Notes: generated from the letters alone by a model not told the origin. 64,000 nucleotides of DNA from Anthoceros angustus (GCA_010909165.1 MU008153.1:186001-250000); one strand, 5' to 3'. Positions 23,396 through 34,947 are shown, counted from the stretch's first letter. Translations and numbers: made by a program.

Positions 23396-25190
23396 ACTTG
23401 TGCTTTTATGTGACCTCTTCCCATCTCTACTATCAGCACAAGAACGTCTCTTCGGGATTTGCTGTTTTCGTCTTAGAATCAGCCACAAGTACCAGGCAAG
23501 GCGACCCTCTGGGCAGTGCCCTCTTTGCCATCGCCCACTACAGGGCCCTTTCTAGGGCTGCTTCCTCTGTGCATAGTTAACTGTGTCTTCCCGTCGCTGG
23601 CAGACAACTCTAACATCCTTGGGCCTAGGGACAAGGTGAAGGAGGCCTTCCAGCTCATCTCCTATGAGTCAAGGTCTCTAAGTGCCGCATCTGGTCCCCG
23701 TCGGGTATCCTCCCCACTTTACAATTCCCTATTGGGGAGATTACTCCGGCCTTGGGTCTACGAATTTTGGGGGTCCTATTCGGCTTCTCTGACTTCATTG
23801 GGAGCTTCCTGGACTAGGCTCTCGCGGAGGACCTGTCCTATGTCGAGGACCTCCTCCTGTTGGGGGATGCTCATGTGGCCTTTGGAATTCTTTCCTCCTA
23901 CTTCGCTAGGCACCCTGGTTATCTCATCCGCACTCTCCCCCCGTATCTGGTTCTCATGTCTTGACTTCAGGGGTTTGACAGGAAGATAATGAATACTCTT
24001 GATAACATCATGGGCCAGGGGCTTTCGAGTGCCCTGCGGGCGATTTGGCCCACTAGCAAATATCCATGCCAATTCAGTTTGGGGGCGCTGGCCTTCTCTC
24101 ACTGGAGGTTTCTTCCCCGGCGGCTTTTATAAGCAACTGGCCCTATCAGCTCCTGCTCTAGCCTCTCACTTCATCCTCTAGGATAGGCCTTTCTGGAGGA
24201 TCTTGTGTCTAGCATGGAGGAGGGAACCTTCCCTCTCCAAATTTCCTTGAGGCAAGCTAGGGAAATGCTTTCTACAAATGCACCGTGAGATTTTCCTCCT
24301 TTCTCGAAATCCATCTCCGATGGTACCTGGGGGTTACGGGCGGTATTGCTTGAGAAGTAGCTCGATCAGGCTTTCCAGTTCGTCCTCTTGGACTCCTCCA
24401 TCCCTAGGTCCACAAGAGCTCGGCTTCGCTCTTGTTCTGGTAAGGGCGCAAGCACTTGGCTTCTGGCTGATCCATGTATATGGGGTTTTGTCATCGCACC
24501 AACCACCTTCACCACTGCGATGCGATTCCATCTTAGCCTGCTTCAGCCTATGGCGTCTTTCCTTCTTACCTGCGAGTGCGGCTCTGCCTTCGATGATTCT
24601 GGGGTACACCTTGCTCGTTGTCCCCATGGGGGTCATCACATCGCCACCCACGACGCTACCCGCGATATCATGTTTGCCATAACTCGCGAAAGCGGCTACA
24701 TGGCCTGGAGAGAGCAAGGGTCATTCTTCGAACAGGTCGCTCAATCAGGGCTAACTTGTACTTTGTCCGCGGTGACCAGGCTTTGGTGGCGGACGTGGTG
24801 GTTACTGACCCTGTTCGAGGCACTATCTTCGGTCAGGTTATCACTAACGGTCCTAGTTGGGTTGCTGCCAGTGCTGGGCCTCTCAAGGTTCGAAAGTATA
24901 GCGGGATGCAAGCGGGCCACTTCTTTATTCCGCTCGCACGCGAAACGTATGGGGTAATGGCCACGGACTTCGATCAATTTCTCAAGTCCTGTGCCAAACC
25001 TTATCACGCTCGCAGGCATGGCGGGGTTGTCCCTTTCTTATTTCAGCGAGTTTCCATTGCCCTTCAGAGGGCCCTCTCGACGGCAATCCTTCACAAGGTG
25101 GCGATGGCAAGTGTCGCTTCTTCCTCTTCTTCCGTCATGTGCAGGCCATTTATTCTTCCTGTTCTAGGAGCAATAGGTAATTTTAGATAA
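23396..25190 (+). pseudogene. Decayed non-LTR (LINE-like) reverse transcriptase fragment (copy 2)
   Basis: The plus strand reads TRQGDPLGSALFAIAHYRAL at about 23,490, a classic RT block (QGDPLG), then FPSLADNSNILGP at about 23,590 where the RT F-x-D-D box is expected. Here the second Asp is Asn, so the active site is lost. Later segments at 24,618-25,190 include DQALVADVVVTDPVR, YSGMQAGHFFIPLARETYG and LGAIGNF. These match the fragment at 16.1-16.6 kb. Several frame changes and stops are present. The element's 5' part (endonuclease) was not seen. It is classed as non-LTR from the RT block order. Confidence 0.7.
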
Positions 25191-25807
25191 GGTATTTCGT
25201 CATTCTTTTTTATCTTGATTGTCCCATATTGGATGGATTTTTCTCCATTATTTTTTCCCTCAATAAAACACCATCCATTTTTTTGAATTACACGCTTTGG
25301 ATAGCTTTGGATAGGTAGGTATTCCCGGAAATGTCTCCGGCAGTCCACTTTGTAGATGAAACACGACCAACCAAAACAAAGAATCCGACGCCTTAGCGGC
25401 CCCCGAAATAGGTAGGTTTTGCTGTTTGGGTAGAGCTATTCCATAGATCCAGGTACGCAATATGTAGGGAGTAAAAGGAGTATAACGTGATTGAAGATCA
25501 GCGTGAATGGGCTGTAAGGGTGTTTAAACCGAGCGGAGAAATAGGGAACGGCCCCGCGCGCCTCGCTTGCAGCCGGTTCCCCCGCCGCGCCTTCTCCCTC
25601 GCAAATTCACGATACTCAAAATTTGAGCGGCAAGCCAAGCGAAGCGACTACGGCTGCCTTGCTCATCACCAGCCTGCACAATGCAAGCCTGGCAATTGCT
25701 CAACCGCAATCTCACAATCTTGATGCAATATCCCGGCAGTTGAGCAACATCCCGCACTCCCCTAATCCACCGCACAGCATCGCGCCTTGAAGAACTCTGC
25801 CAGGAAC
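25191..25807. other. Region upstream of the armadillo gene
   Basis: No gene was recognised. The first 250 bp contain T-rich sequence following the retroelement. The last 300 bp are GC-richer and probably hold the promoter and 5' leader of the armadillo-repeat gene. Confidence 0.4.
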
Positions 25808-28800
25808 ATGGATGTGTCTTTGGATTGCTCCTGGAGCCACCGGGGACAGTCGGTAGATCTGGCCCCTCGCAGCCTGCTCACACTGCAGGGCGTGGCGGCC
25901 GCCACCAGGGACAATCAGGACCAGTACCGGGCCAGCAGGATGTCCGGGATCGAATCCGCGGCCAGCATGTTTCTCCGCTCCGGCAGCCTGGCATCCCCGG
26001 AAGCAGGCCCCACTCCCGGCCTCCCCTACGACTCCAAATGGGGCTATGCACCGCAGCACTGCTCCAGCTGCGACCTAGGAGCGGGCGATCTCCACAACAT
26101 GCTTAGGCCCGCCGGGGAGCAGGCCAGAGCAGGAGCGGACTCTTGGGGAGATGGAGGTGCAGGGAGCGGGAGCGGAGAGGCCGGGTTCAGAGCCAAATTG
26201 CAAGCGCAAGGGCAGGGTTTGCGGGAGGGGGAGGTGAATGGCGTCGGGGCGGGGCATGATTTTCTAGCTCCCGGGAGCCGGATTGCAGGCTACGGCAGTT
26301 CGGCGCTGTTGCATGAGGCGGAGACGGCGAGATCTTACACCATCCAGGACCTGATCGCGGCGCTGCACATGGGGGGAAGCAGGTCCAAGATGGAGGCGGC
26401 CATAACTGTCAGGTCGCTGGCGGCGTCGCACAACATGCATCAGGTGGCGTTCATCGCTGCCGGGGGGATCCGGCCGCTGGTGGATCTGCTGAGCTACGAC
26501 GCCGGGGAGACGCACTGGCCTCCGGAAATGCGGGAGAAGGCCACCATAACTGTCCGGGCTGAGGCTGCCTTGGCGCTGGCAAGTCTGTCGGTGAGCAACG
26601 ACGACAATAAGGGAGCAATTGGCGCCGCAGGGGCGATTCCTCTATTGTGTGACCTAATTCAGTAAGCACGCCATCGCCCACATTGCTTTCTTGTTTTGCA
26701 GAGCGGAACAGAGGGGGAGGAATGATCCCAGACAACACTGTAATGAAGATGTAAGGGGGAAAGAAAAGAAAGCACGAGTAGAGGAGAGGCCTGCACGAGT
26801 CTTTCGTCTCTCCAGTCCGTCCTAGTGTAACACTGAAGTATAAAACTCACTGATCTTCGCAAAGGTTCGATGAGGAAAGTTACAACGCAGCATTGGCAAG
26901 CTACCAGAAGCAGGAAATGGCACCTTTCTTAGTCCTCGCTAGAGATGCGGGCGCTGGAGCGCTGTCATGCTTGGCCAGGAATGAGAACAACAAGGAGGCT
27001 ATTATCGCAGCCCAGGCTGTTCCTGTTCTTGTGCGCATGGTTGATCGGGGAACAAGCTTTGGCAGGTATCCACTTCTTCAGTCTTGTCACTGCTCACTGC
27101 AGGACTTCTTATGTATGTATTTCCTCAAGTGTGATTCAGGGAATTCTCGATTTGAGTACGCTTCTTTTCCGTCTCATGCTAGCTCGTTGTTGGTTGTCCC
27201 CCCTCCCCATGATGCAGGGCGGCTGCTGCCAATGTTCTTGCTAAACTGGCAACAGGAAGCAATGCTCAGAACAAGTTGCTGCTGGGAAAGGAGGGTGCTA
27301 TATCAGCTATACTGAGGCTGTTGAAGGATGGGTCTCCCAAAGCTCGAGAAACTGGAGCTGAAGCCCTGTTTAATCTGGCCATGCATCCGTGGAACAAGTC
27401 CAAGATTATACAGGAGGGGGGCATTGCTAGCCTGCTGAGAATGGTCGAAGGAGGGTCACAGCCAGAGAAAGATGCCGCAACTGCAGCCTTGAAAATATTG
27501 CGGTCGTCTGTGGGGGCTCCTGCCAATCCCCGGCCGTTGACAGGGTCCAGGTGCAGCAGGCGCTCGGAAGGGAGTAGTATGCGAGAAAATGAGCTCGAAA
27601 CGTTGAAGTTTGACAGCATTCAGCAGAGCAGGGAGCTTTTCAAAGACCTCAATGAACATCCGCAAAGCAGCACGGAAAAGAGTTGTGTCTCAAACAGTGC
27701 AGGAAGCATATCGGTTCTCAAGGCGTTCAGTGGGCTGGGTGCGACAGCGCCGATGCAATCGGAGCTTACCTCGTCACTAGCTCCGCACCTGACTGGCCAG
27801 CCTTCCATGCAGGCAGACGCAGCCATCAATTTCACTAAAGCAGCCCCCCAAAGTGTGCAAAGCAGGAAGAAACTGAAAACCTCCCAATCTGAAGTTGGCG
27901 TAGGTTCATGTAGGGTGAGTGACCAAGGTGCTGCAAAGGTAGAGTCCGTACAAATGCTCTATGCTGAAGATCGAGGGAATAGAATCACGTCTAGCAGCAG
28001 CTGGGAGAGAAGCGGGCAAGTGTTCCAGGGCTCTACGTTTCAAGAGGCACCGCAACCAAGGTTGAGGCTGTCCAGGCAAGGAGTGGATGGGGCAGCTCAG
28101 CCTGTTGCTGGAGGAATATTTGCCCTTGTAAACGCTCTGTCGTCACAGAACCCAGGAGCTCAGGAATTTGCTGCGTTGGCCTTGATGCTCCTTGCATCTC
28201 AAGGTGGCTATGAAGTCAAGACTGCTATTGCAGATGCAGGGGCGATTGAACCGCTGATTTTCATGGTTGGGAGCTCCAGTTCTCCCCTAATTAGGGAATC
28301 CGCTGCCGCAGCCATTGCGAAACTGGTTTCATGTCATCCAGGAAACAGAGCTGCAGTGGTTAGAGCAGGTGGGGTGAAGGCAATGGTTGACATGGCTAAG
28401 TGGTCGTCCACACTCGTTGATGGACCGTCTGGAGGTGGTAATCTGGGGGCGAGAACTCAGGCAGCAGCCATAGTCGCAGTGCTCAACATTTCAGAGGTCC
28501 TTGACAGTCACAGCATGGGGATGGGTTTAAGGGACGCTCTGCCATGCCTAGCACAGATGTTGGAGAGTGAAAACGTGGACGAGATAACAGCTGGTGTTGC
28601 TGGCCTTCAAATACTAGGCGTTTCGTTAGGCATTGAACCAGCCCCTATAATGGAAAGGGACTGTGGGACAGATGAAGACTTTTTTGAGTTTAAGAAGTTT
28701 GATTTTGTTGCAATCGAGATGGTCACCGCACTGCTAGATGTGATGAGGGGAAGTTCTGCGGAAGCAAAAGAGTCGGCCACGGAAGCGCTGGCAGGTTTAG

Positions 28801-31101
28801 CAGCAAGACTTGCTAACGACGGGCCTGAAAATGTTGGGAGAATTCCCGCGACTTGGAGAAAGTATGGGATCGATGCATTACTACTACTGCTGAGAAGGGC
28901 ACCCCTCACAGCTTCTCTGAAGGAAATAGTTGCAGGAACGATAGCCTGCGTAGTGGCAAGCCCAGTTCTTTGTGTTTATTTATGTGAGTCAGCGCTGGTC
29001 CCTGATCTTATGAGGTAACAGTTGTCATCTGGCCCGCCATCACGATTGGATCGTTGCGTCATTTGGTCTTGGTCTTGGTCTGGTGTCGTACTGTAGTCAG
29101 AAATCTGACTCTTCTCATTGATGCGCAGGCTTATACAAGAAGGACCCACGTTGGCGACTCGAATACTTGCAGCAGCGGCTGTTGCAAATTTGGGTAGCAG
29201 GAAAAAGACACTAGATGCGGTGTCTGATACTGACATAGCTCTATTGTTGAGAATCCTTGGAGGGCACTTTGAACTTCCTGAAACAACTGCGACTACTGGT
29301 GGAGTGGACGACGTTTGTTTCCTTCAGCCTTTCTCCAATTCAGAGACTCAACCATCCCTGAACAGTCAGTTGCAGCAACGTTCTATGCCTCATATGCTCT
29401 TGTGCGAGCACGCATCGGCAATTCTAGTCTACGCAGCTCTCTCTGGAGAGAACAGGAAACAAGCAATGATTGAATTGGGAGCTGCTCCTATCCTGGTGAG
29501 GGTGCTCCAAAGCTGTGTTTCTACAGCAGAAAGCTGCTTGCACCCGACCTTCTTCCAAGGTGTGAGGCCGATGGTTCCTCAAGCAACTCAAGAGTTTGCG
29601 TTGATGGGGCTCATTTTGTTGGCTGATAAAAGCACAGAAACAATGGAGAAGATCGTAAAAGCTGGAGGCATTCCGGTTCTTGTGAGGTTATTGGGAGCGA
29701 CTGGTGGCAGGGGCAAACTTGGTGCGAGCTGGAGTGAGGTAACATCCAGTCATGCTTCTGTGTTCTTGTTCCAACAGCGTCTGCGAATGAACTTGCTGAT
29801 TCTTAATCACTGCCTCCATCCTGGTATATGCACATGTGCACAGATGGCAGCTGCTGCACTTTTGACAATGGCTGGTTGCGAGGCTGCAAGGGAAGAGATT
29901 ATCAGCGTCGGTGGCATTTCGTCGTTGGTGCAGGTTTTGAAAGGGGAGGGAGGCACATCGATTCTTTCGCTGACAGGATTGGCAGCGATGGCTCAGCTTT
30001 TGGGCGTGTTGGCTTTGAAGAGCCAGGAGGCCAAGCTTCATATGGCAAAAGCTGGGGCTGTTAGGTGCTTGGTGGAAATCCTCGTCGGGGGGAATTGTCT
30101 TGCCTGGGCAGCAGACGGGGAATGCGGCCCCAGGGAAGGGCCTGGTTTACTAGCCTTAGCACAGGAAGCGGCGGCTGCAGCTTTGGCCACCGTTGTCCTC
30201 GACTGCCCTGAAAATGCAGAGGCTGCAGTAGAAGCTGGTTCCATCGGACCCCTGGTGCGCATGCTGGGAGTTTCATCTTCTCCTCCTAAAGCATCTGGAG
30301 TCATTCTTGAGCTGGCACCAGAGAGTGAACGGGGAGACAGTGGGGCTAGCTCTGCAAACACAGGAGTCGCCCAAGATACCACAGCTCTCAAAATATTGTC
30401 GTCGCCAGACTCTGACAGACGATCAGCCAAACTGACGACAGCCCATGATGACAACAACGCACGAGGAAACAGAGTCGGGGGCTCCTTGGCAGCCATGGCT
30501 GCTCTGGGCAATATGATATCTTGCTTGCCCCAGTGCAGGCGAGAAATCATAGACGCAGGAGGCTTGACAAAGCTGGTCGGCCTTCTACACTCCAAAGCGG
30601 GTGTGCTGTTAAGGGCTCAAGGTGACGCGGAAAGTACTGCGCATGCTCCGGAAGGTCACACAACGTGCTCTACCAAGCTGCAAGAAAGTGCTGCATTGGT
30701 CCTTGGACTGCTTGCGGAGGGTGACCCCAAAGTGCAGGAAACCATTGGATCGACGGGAGTTATTCCTACATTGATTGAGCTCTCAGCCATTTCAAAAAAT
30801 GACGGGTTTGCTGCACGTATGTTTGCATGTCTGTTCATTTACTTGGCCATGAGATCTCTGCACTTTGGACTGTCTGATTCACCAACAATTGTGCATCAGG
30901 AGCTCTGTCGAGAGTTGGAAAGGACCACGAACAGAACCAGAAGAGGATCAAAGAAGCTGCCATGGTATGTATTCTTCACGTTTTAGGAGATACTCTCAAA
31001 AACCTGTTGCTGGAAAAGAAACAAACTCGCACTGATTGCAACCAACCCAACACCTTCCATTACAGAACCAAGGATCACATGACGTGAATGGGATGGAGTG
31101 A
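25808..31101 (+). CDS. Large armadillo-repeat protein (about 1,511 aa), seven exons
   Basis: Exons are 25,808-26,661, 26,865-27,065, 27,218-29,014, 29,129-29,738, 29,844-30,816, 30,900-30,964 and 31,066-31,101. Frames agree across all junctions. The ATG is the first in frame. Residues 1-175 are low complexity (Gly/Ala/Ser). ARM-type repeats follow at about 175-445, with repeated NKEAIIAAQAVPVLVRMV and NKSKIIQEGGIASLLRMV patterns. A polar linker spans about 447-644, and a second long ARM block (for example GGVKAMVDMA, AGGIPVLVRLLG, GGISSLVQVLKG, GGLTKLVGLL) runs to near the C-terminus. ARM solenoids bind other proteins; no catalytic domain, U-box, C2 or kinesin motor was seen. The arrangement resembles VAC8- or CSI-like ARM solenoids but I cannot assign a named orthologue. 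The last two exons are short and less certain. Confidence 0.82.
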
Positions 31102-31122
31102 CCACTGCATATCATGCCTGCT

Positions 31123-31380
31123 CTAATCGGCTACTTTGGAAGGTACATACCCATACTTTCCCGCTCCACAGTGTTCGAAGATTAAATCAAATTCTGATGG
31201 CTGTAACGGCTCCCAGGTCACCCTCGTATTGAACCGGCGGGCTTGGAACGTATCCCAGAGAGTCGCAGCCTGCAAGGTCAGTTTGTGGGCTTCGTCCTTC
31301 CCTGTGCCCACTGCCGCTAAAAGTACCCCATTCTTTCCAAGTGCCAGCTTATGCTTTCCAGACGTGTCTTCTGCACCTAG
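31123..31380 (-). CDS. Possible terminal exon of an unidentified minus-strand gene
   Basis: An open minus-strand stretch, possibly starting after an acceptor (ctaggtgcag) near 31,370, encodes about 80 residues: GKHKLALGKNGVLLAAVGTGKDEAHKL-type sequence, then ATLWDTFQARRFNTR and FDLIFEHCGAGKYGYV, ending SKVAD. The amino-acid composition looks like a folded, conserved domain, but I do not recognise it and could not join it to upstream exons. A plus-strand frame overlaps it. Its stop is only about 20 bp from the armadillo gene's stop, so the two would be tail-to-tail. Confidence 0.35.
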   Translation of the reverse strand, partial: LGAEDTSGKHKLALGKNGVLLAAVGTGKDEAHKLTLQAATLWDTFQARRFNTRVTWEPLQPSEFDLIFEHCGAGKYGYVPSKVAD

Positions 31381-31961
31381 TTATGGTCCAGGATTTCAAA
31401 TAATGCAGGACCTCCAACAGGACGACTCTACAGTTTCAAAGGGCACCAGCCAAGCCAGCATCGGACGTGGATTTCGTAGGAAGGTCACATAACAGTCCAG
31501 CCATTGCATATCAGCCCACCATCGCTAACCACATAGGCGGAATATATCCCAGATAAGCTGCGACGGCAGACCGGTGCTACTAGGGGTTGTGTGAGAAGCT
31601 GTATGATTGCATGCTTGACATCTCAGACACGAAGAGGCAGATACTCTGCCCTCACCTCAGCCCTCTCAGTTTGGACTTCTTTAGAAGAACATGGCAGCTG
31701 GCCACTCTCATTCTCTGCTACCGGGACGGCTGGTGCAATACTTGGAACATGCATCGCAACTGTTCTTGCAGCATTCACGTCTCCAAACCACCCTACCGGC
31801 ATGACTCCCCGATGAGCTTCACATCTCCGAACCACCCCGACAGAAAGACTCCCAGACGACAGAAATGCAGCCCAAACGATTGAAGGCAAGTTTCAACAAA
31901 CTTACATTGGAGCAGTAGCTCAGACCTAACGCACTTCTCGTGCATTGCTGCCTTCAACTAC

Positions 31962-33812
31962 CTATAAGACATGTTGAGATTCTGAATGCGGCACATAGCC
32001 TTGTTTCTTCATTTCGGGGAGAAGCTGTTTCAAAATTGCATAAATCCCTTCACTCTCGAGGTGCATTTTATCCCCAACCAAAAAACTATGCACGAGGCCA
32101 TCCATGTCAGTCCACCAGCTCTGCCCGGGCTGCTTCCGTGCCCCAATTTCTTTCCTCCTTGCCTGCATCTTCTGTGCCTCGCCCCACATCTGGGCACTGG
32201 TGTATATGTTTGACATCAACACATAAGCTGCAGGATCTCTTTCATTCAGCTTCACAGCTTCAGTGAAAGCACGGAGTCCCACCTCCACATTGCTCCACTT
32301 TCGACAAGCACTCAGCAGAGTGTGCCAAACTGACTCATCAGCCTGTAAAGGCATTGCCCTCACCACAGCCAGTGCCTTGTCGAGCTGGCCAGCACGTCCC
32401 AGGAGATCCACCATGCATGCATAGTGTTTTGCAGTCGGCGAGATGCCAGTGTGCCTCATCGCCTCGAAGTACTCTTGCCCCTCCTTCACTAGACCCGCAT
32501 GACTGCAGACTGTCAGCACAGCCAGGAAAGCCATGCTGTCTGGCTGTATTCCATCCAGTCTCATTCTGTGCATCAAGCGGAAAACCATGTCACTATCTCC
32601 TTGACGGGTGTATCCATTGATTAGTGCAGTCCAGGCCACAATGTCTCTTTCAGGCAATGCATCAAATACCTGTTGTGCATCAACCATGCTCCCGCATTTT
32701 GCATACATGTTGATCAAACTGTTCCCTACATTTTCGTCAGCTTGCAGCCCTCGTTGTTTAATCTGTGCATGAAGCTGCTGCCCCGCATGCAAAGCTGCCA
32801 CACTTGCACATGCTTGCAGGAGGCACACAAATGTAACAGAATCAGGTACAGCGATGCCATCTTGTTGCATAGCATTGTAAAGACGGAGGGCCTCCTGCTC
32901 CATCCCTTGCTGGGAGTATCCTGATATCAGAGCAGTCCAAGTTACAACATCCTTGCGAGAAAGCCTGTCAAACACTCTCTGAGCTTCCTGCAGGCACCCA
33001 CAAGTCGCATACATGTACACCAGAGAATTACAGACAAACAAATCAGGCTCAACCCCACTGGCCAACACATCAGCATGAACCTGCTCCCCAGTTTTTAAGT
33101 CTGCTGCTCTGGCACAAGCCTGTAGGGCTGCCACGAACACATGGCCGTCTGGCTTCATACTTGATCTGCGCATCCGATGGTACAGCTCTATGGCCAGCTT
33201 GTCTTGGCCGTGCTTAACTTGTGCAGAAATGATGGCCGACCAGGTGAAGGCATCTGGGTTGGCTACCATGGTGAACACATCCATCGCATCCTGCAACTGG
33301 CCATGAGAAGCATACATTCGCAGGATGTGGTTGCACAGAAAGGTATCCACTTCGGACCCCGTCTTCACGATGAGAGCATGAACACGGCGACTCAGAGACA
33401 AATCCTTCCTGGCCACACATTCCTTCAGCACAGTGTAGAAGAGAGATTGAGCAATATGACCGTCAGTGCGAACCAGAACTCCCAGCCCCTCCACGGCCTC
33501 AGCAACCTGCCCCTGGTCACACAGCTTCTTAAGGATTTCACCCGACACTCGCCTTTCGTATCCTGCCGGCTCACGTCCTTCCCAGTTGGATGTAGCAGCA
33601 CAACGACCCATCTGCGCATCCAGAGCAGCCAGCTCCGCATCCACGCAGACTGGCTTGGACAGTCTGTCTAGCCACAAGCGCTCCGATCCAACATGCAGTG
33701 CACATCTCATACATCCGAATTTCCTCCTCTTGTCCTCCCGTAGAAGGATTGAAACGTCTTCGTGTTGGATTTGCCCATAGAAGAGCTGGGATGTTTTCAG
33801 CATTGAAACCAT
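31962..33812 (-). CDS. PLS-class PPR protein with 'WW' PG box, ending before the DYW domain
   Basis: This is an intron-less 616-aa protein. The start is the first ATG, with an in-frame TGA just upstream. PPR motifs fill about residues 110-540, including NMYAKCGS and VYMYATCGC S-type motifs and repeated HADVLASG/HAQIKQRG L-type segments. E motifs and a PG box, KQPGQSWWTD, follow at about residue 560. The double Trp is the mark of the DYW:WW class, known for C-to-U editing factors. The reading frame ends GYVPHSESQHVL, exactly where the deaminase domain normally begins, so the HxE and CxxC zinc site is absent. It may be a truncated editing factor, an E2-type protein that recruits a deaminase in trans, or a pseudogene. 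The presequence is unclear. It is paralogous in layout to the PPR gene at 3.2-5.1 kb. Confidence 0.87.
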   Translation of the reverse strand: MVSMLKTSQLFYGQIQHEDVSILLREDKRRKFGCMRCALHVGSERLWLDRLSKPVCVDAELAALDAQMGRCAATSNWEGREPAGYERRVSGEILKKLCDQGQVAEAVEGLGVLVRTDGHIAQSLFYTVLKECVARKDLSLSRRVHALIVKTGSEVDTFLCNHILRMYASHGQLQDAMDVFTMVANPDAFTWSAIISAQVKHGQDKLAIELYHRMRRSSMKPDGHVFVAALQACARAADLKTGEQVHADVLASGVEPDLFVCNSLVYMYATCGCLQEAQRVFDRLSRKDVVTWTALISGYSQQGMEQEALRLYNAMQQDGIAVPDSVTFVCLLQACASVAALHAGQQLHAQIKQRGLQADENVGNSLINMYAKCGSMVDAQQVFDALPERDIVAWTALINGYTRQGDSDMVFRLMHRMRLDGIQPDSMAFLAVLTVCSHAGLVKEGQEYFEAMRHTGISPTAKHYACMVDLLGRAGQLDKALAVVRAMPLQADESVWHTLLSACRKWSNVEVGLRAFTEAVKLNERDPAAYVLMSNIYTSAQMWGEAQKMQARRKEIGARKQPGQSWWTDMDGLVHSFLVGDKMHLESEGIYAILKQLLPEMKKQGYVPHSESQHVL

Positions 33813-33926
33813 AATATCCAACTCCGATCAATCAATCACCAAGCAATCCAGTAGACTAAATTAGACCGATGTGTGCAGACATTTACATTATGCTCCCAAG
33901 CTTTGCACCTCCATCGACAGGTGCAC

Positions 33927-34026
33927 GAAGTGAGGCCTTCCGAAGGCCTCACTTCAGGAAAATAGGACTAAGCCAATGTGAGGCCTTCGGAAGGCCTCAC
34001 TTCAGGAAAATAGGACTTAGCCAATG
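33927..34026. repeat. Two 48-bp direct repeats, each containing a GAGGCCTTC palindrome
   Basis: The unit starts gtgaggccttc, has a single-base centre, then gaaggcctcac and ends ggaaaataggact-agccaat. Copies begin at 33,930 and 33,978. The first palindrome has 14-bp perfect arms (33,927-33,940 and 33,942-33,955), the second 11-bp arms. It lies about 120 bp upstream of the minus-strand PPR gene start. Confidence 0.9.
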
Positions 34027-34437
34027 TCCAGGTGAAGCAACTTACATATCTACAAACCACAAGGGCATATATACGGTGTCCTTCCTTCCCCACCTTTTCC
34101 ACCTTGTGGAGACAAAGCTTCGAGGTAGGGTGCGGGAACCATGCGGCTCAGATCGAGCACTCATTGGGGTTCAGCACCCAGAAGATTGTGCGGAAGTGCA
34201 GTGCTTCTGATTGTCCGTTCTTCACGGTGTCTGGAAGACATGCAATACCAAACTTCCCAGTGGCAAGAACCTGGATCGTTTCATAGCAATCCTTCCAGAC
34301 CAAAGTGACGCCTTGTACGGTGTGTGCATTCTACCTTGCCAAGCAGCCTCAGCTTGCCTGGCTGGTGCTGTGCTTGTGTGAATACCTGATATCTGGTATG
34401 TAGCTGTCCCGAATGGATGCAAAACCAGCGCTAGAAT

Positions 34438-34548
34438 AAGGAGTTCCGTCAGCCATGCTCTGGATTGCCACAAGAAGGAGCTCCGTCAGCCATGCCCTGG
34501 ATTGCTAGAAGAAGGAGTTCCGTCAGCCATGCTCAGGGCAATCCAGAT
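34438..34548. repeat. 37-bp tandem repeat, three copies
   Basis: Copies begin aaggagttccgtcagccatg at 34,438, 34,475 and 34,512. They differ by a few substitutions and the third is partly diverged at its end. Confidence 0.88.
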
Positions 34549-34619
34549 AGCTTACCAATTCAACGAATAGTCAATAAAATAAAAACGGCTGGGGCAAGGT
34601 CAAGCCCAATATTCAGCCG

Positions 34620-34947
34620 AGCCGGGTGAAACAAGGATGCCCAAATGAGCCCACCGTTGTTCTGCCTCTACATCCAAAACCTACAGCAAAGGTTTTGGAT
34701 TGCTATAGGTTTTGGATGGAGCCAAATATGGCTAAAGCCATCTCCAGGTTCAGAACCAGAGGCCACAGATTGCGTAGTATCCTGGGCCGCGGCCATATGC
34801 CAAGAGAACAAGGTTATGCCGCTATGTCAGGTGGATGATGAGCGTCATCTGCTCTTCTCTTGCCCGGCAATCTCAGACTGTAGAAAGGCACACGAAGCCC
34901 TGTTCGAAAACAGAATGACGGCGCCTGAAAACGCCCATCCTGCTTAG
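34620..34947 (+). pseudogene. Fragment of a LINE-type reverse transcriptase and C-terminal zinc-knuckle region
   Basis: The plus strand reads VKQGCPNEP and, after a frameshift, PPLFCLYIQNL. This is the conserved G-V-K-Q-G-C-P-x-S-P-x-L-F-x-L-Y-I block of LINE RTs. It jumps to RFRTRGHRLRSILGR and then DDERHLLFSCPAISDCR, the Cys/His block near LINE C-termini. The middle of the RT is missing. This is a different family from the two fragments at 16 and 24 kb. Confidence 0.65.

Noticed and set aside
29739-29843. Continuous coding across this part of the armadillo gene
   Set aside because: The frame is open by chance. The segment breaks the ARM pattern and has a GT donor (gag/gtaaca) and AG acceptor (tgcacag/atg), so it is read as an intron.
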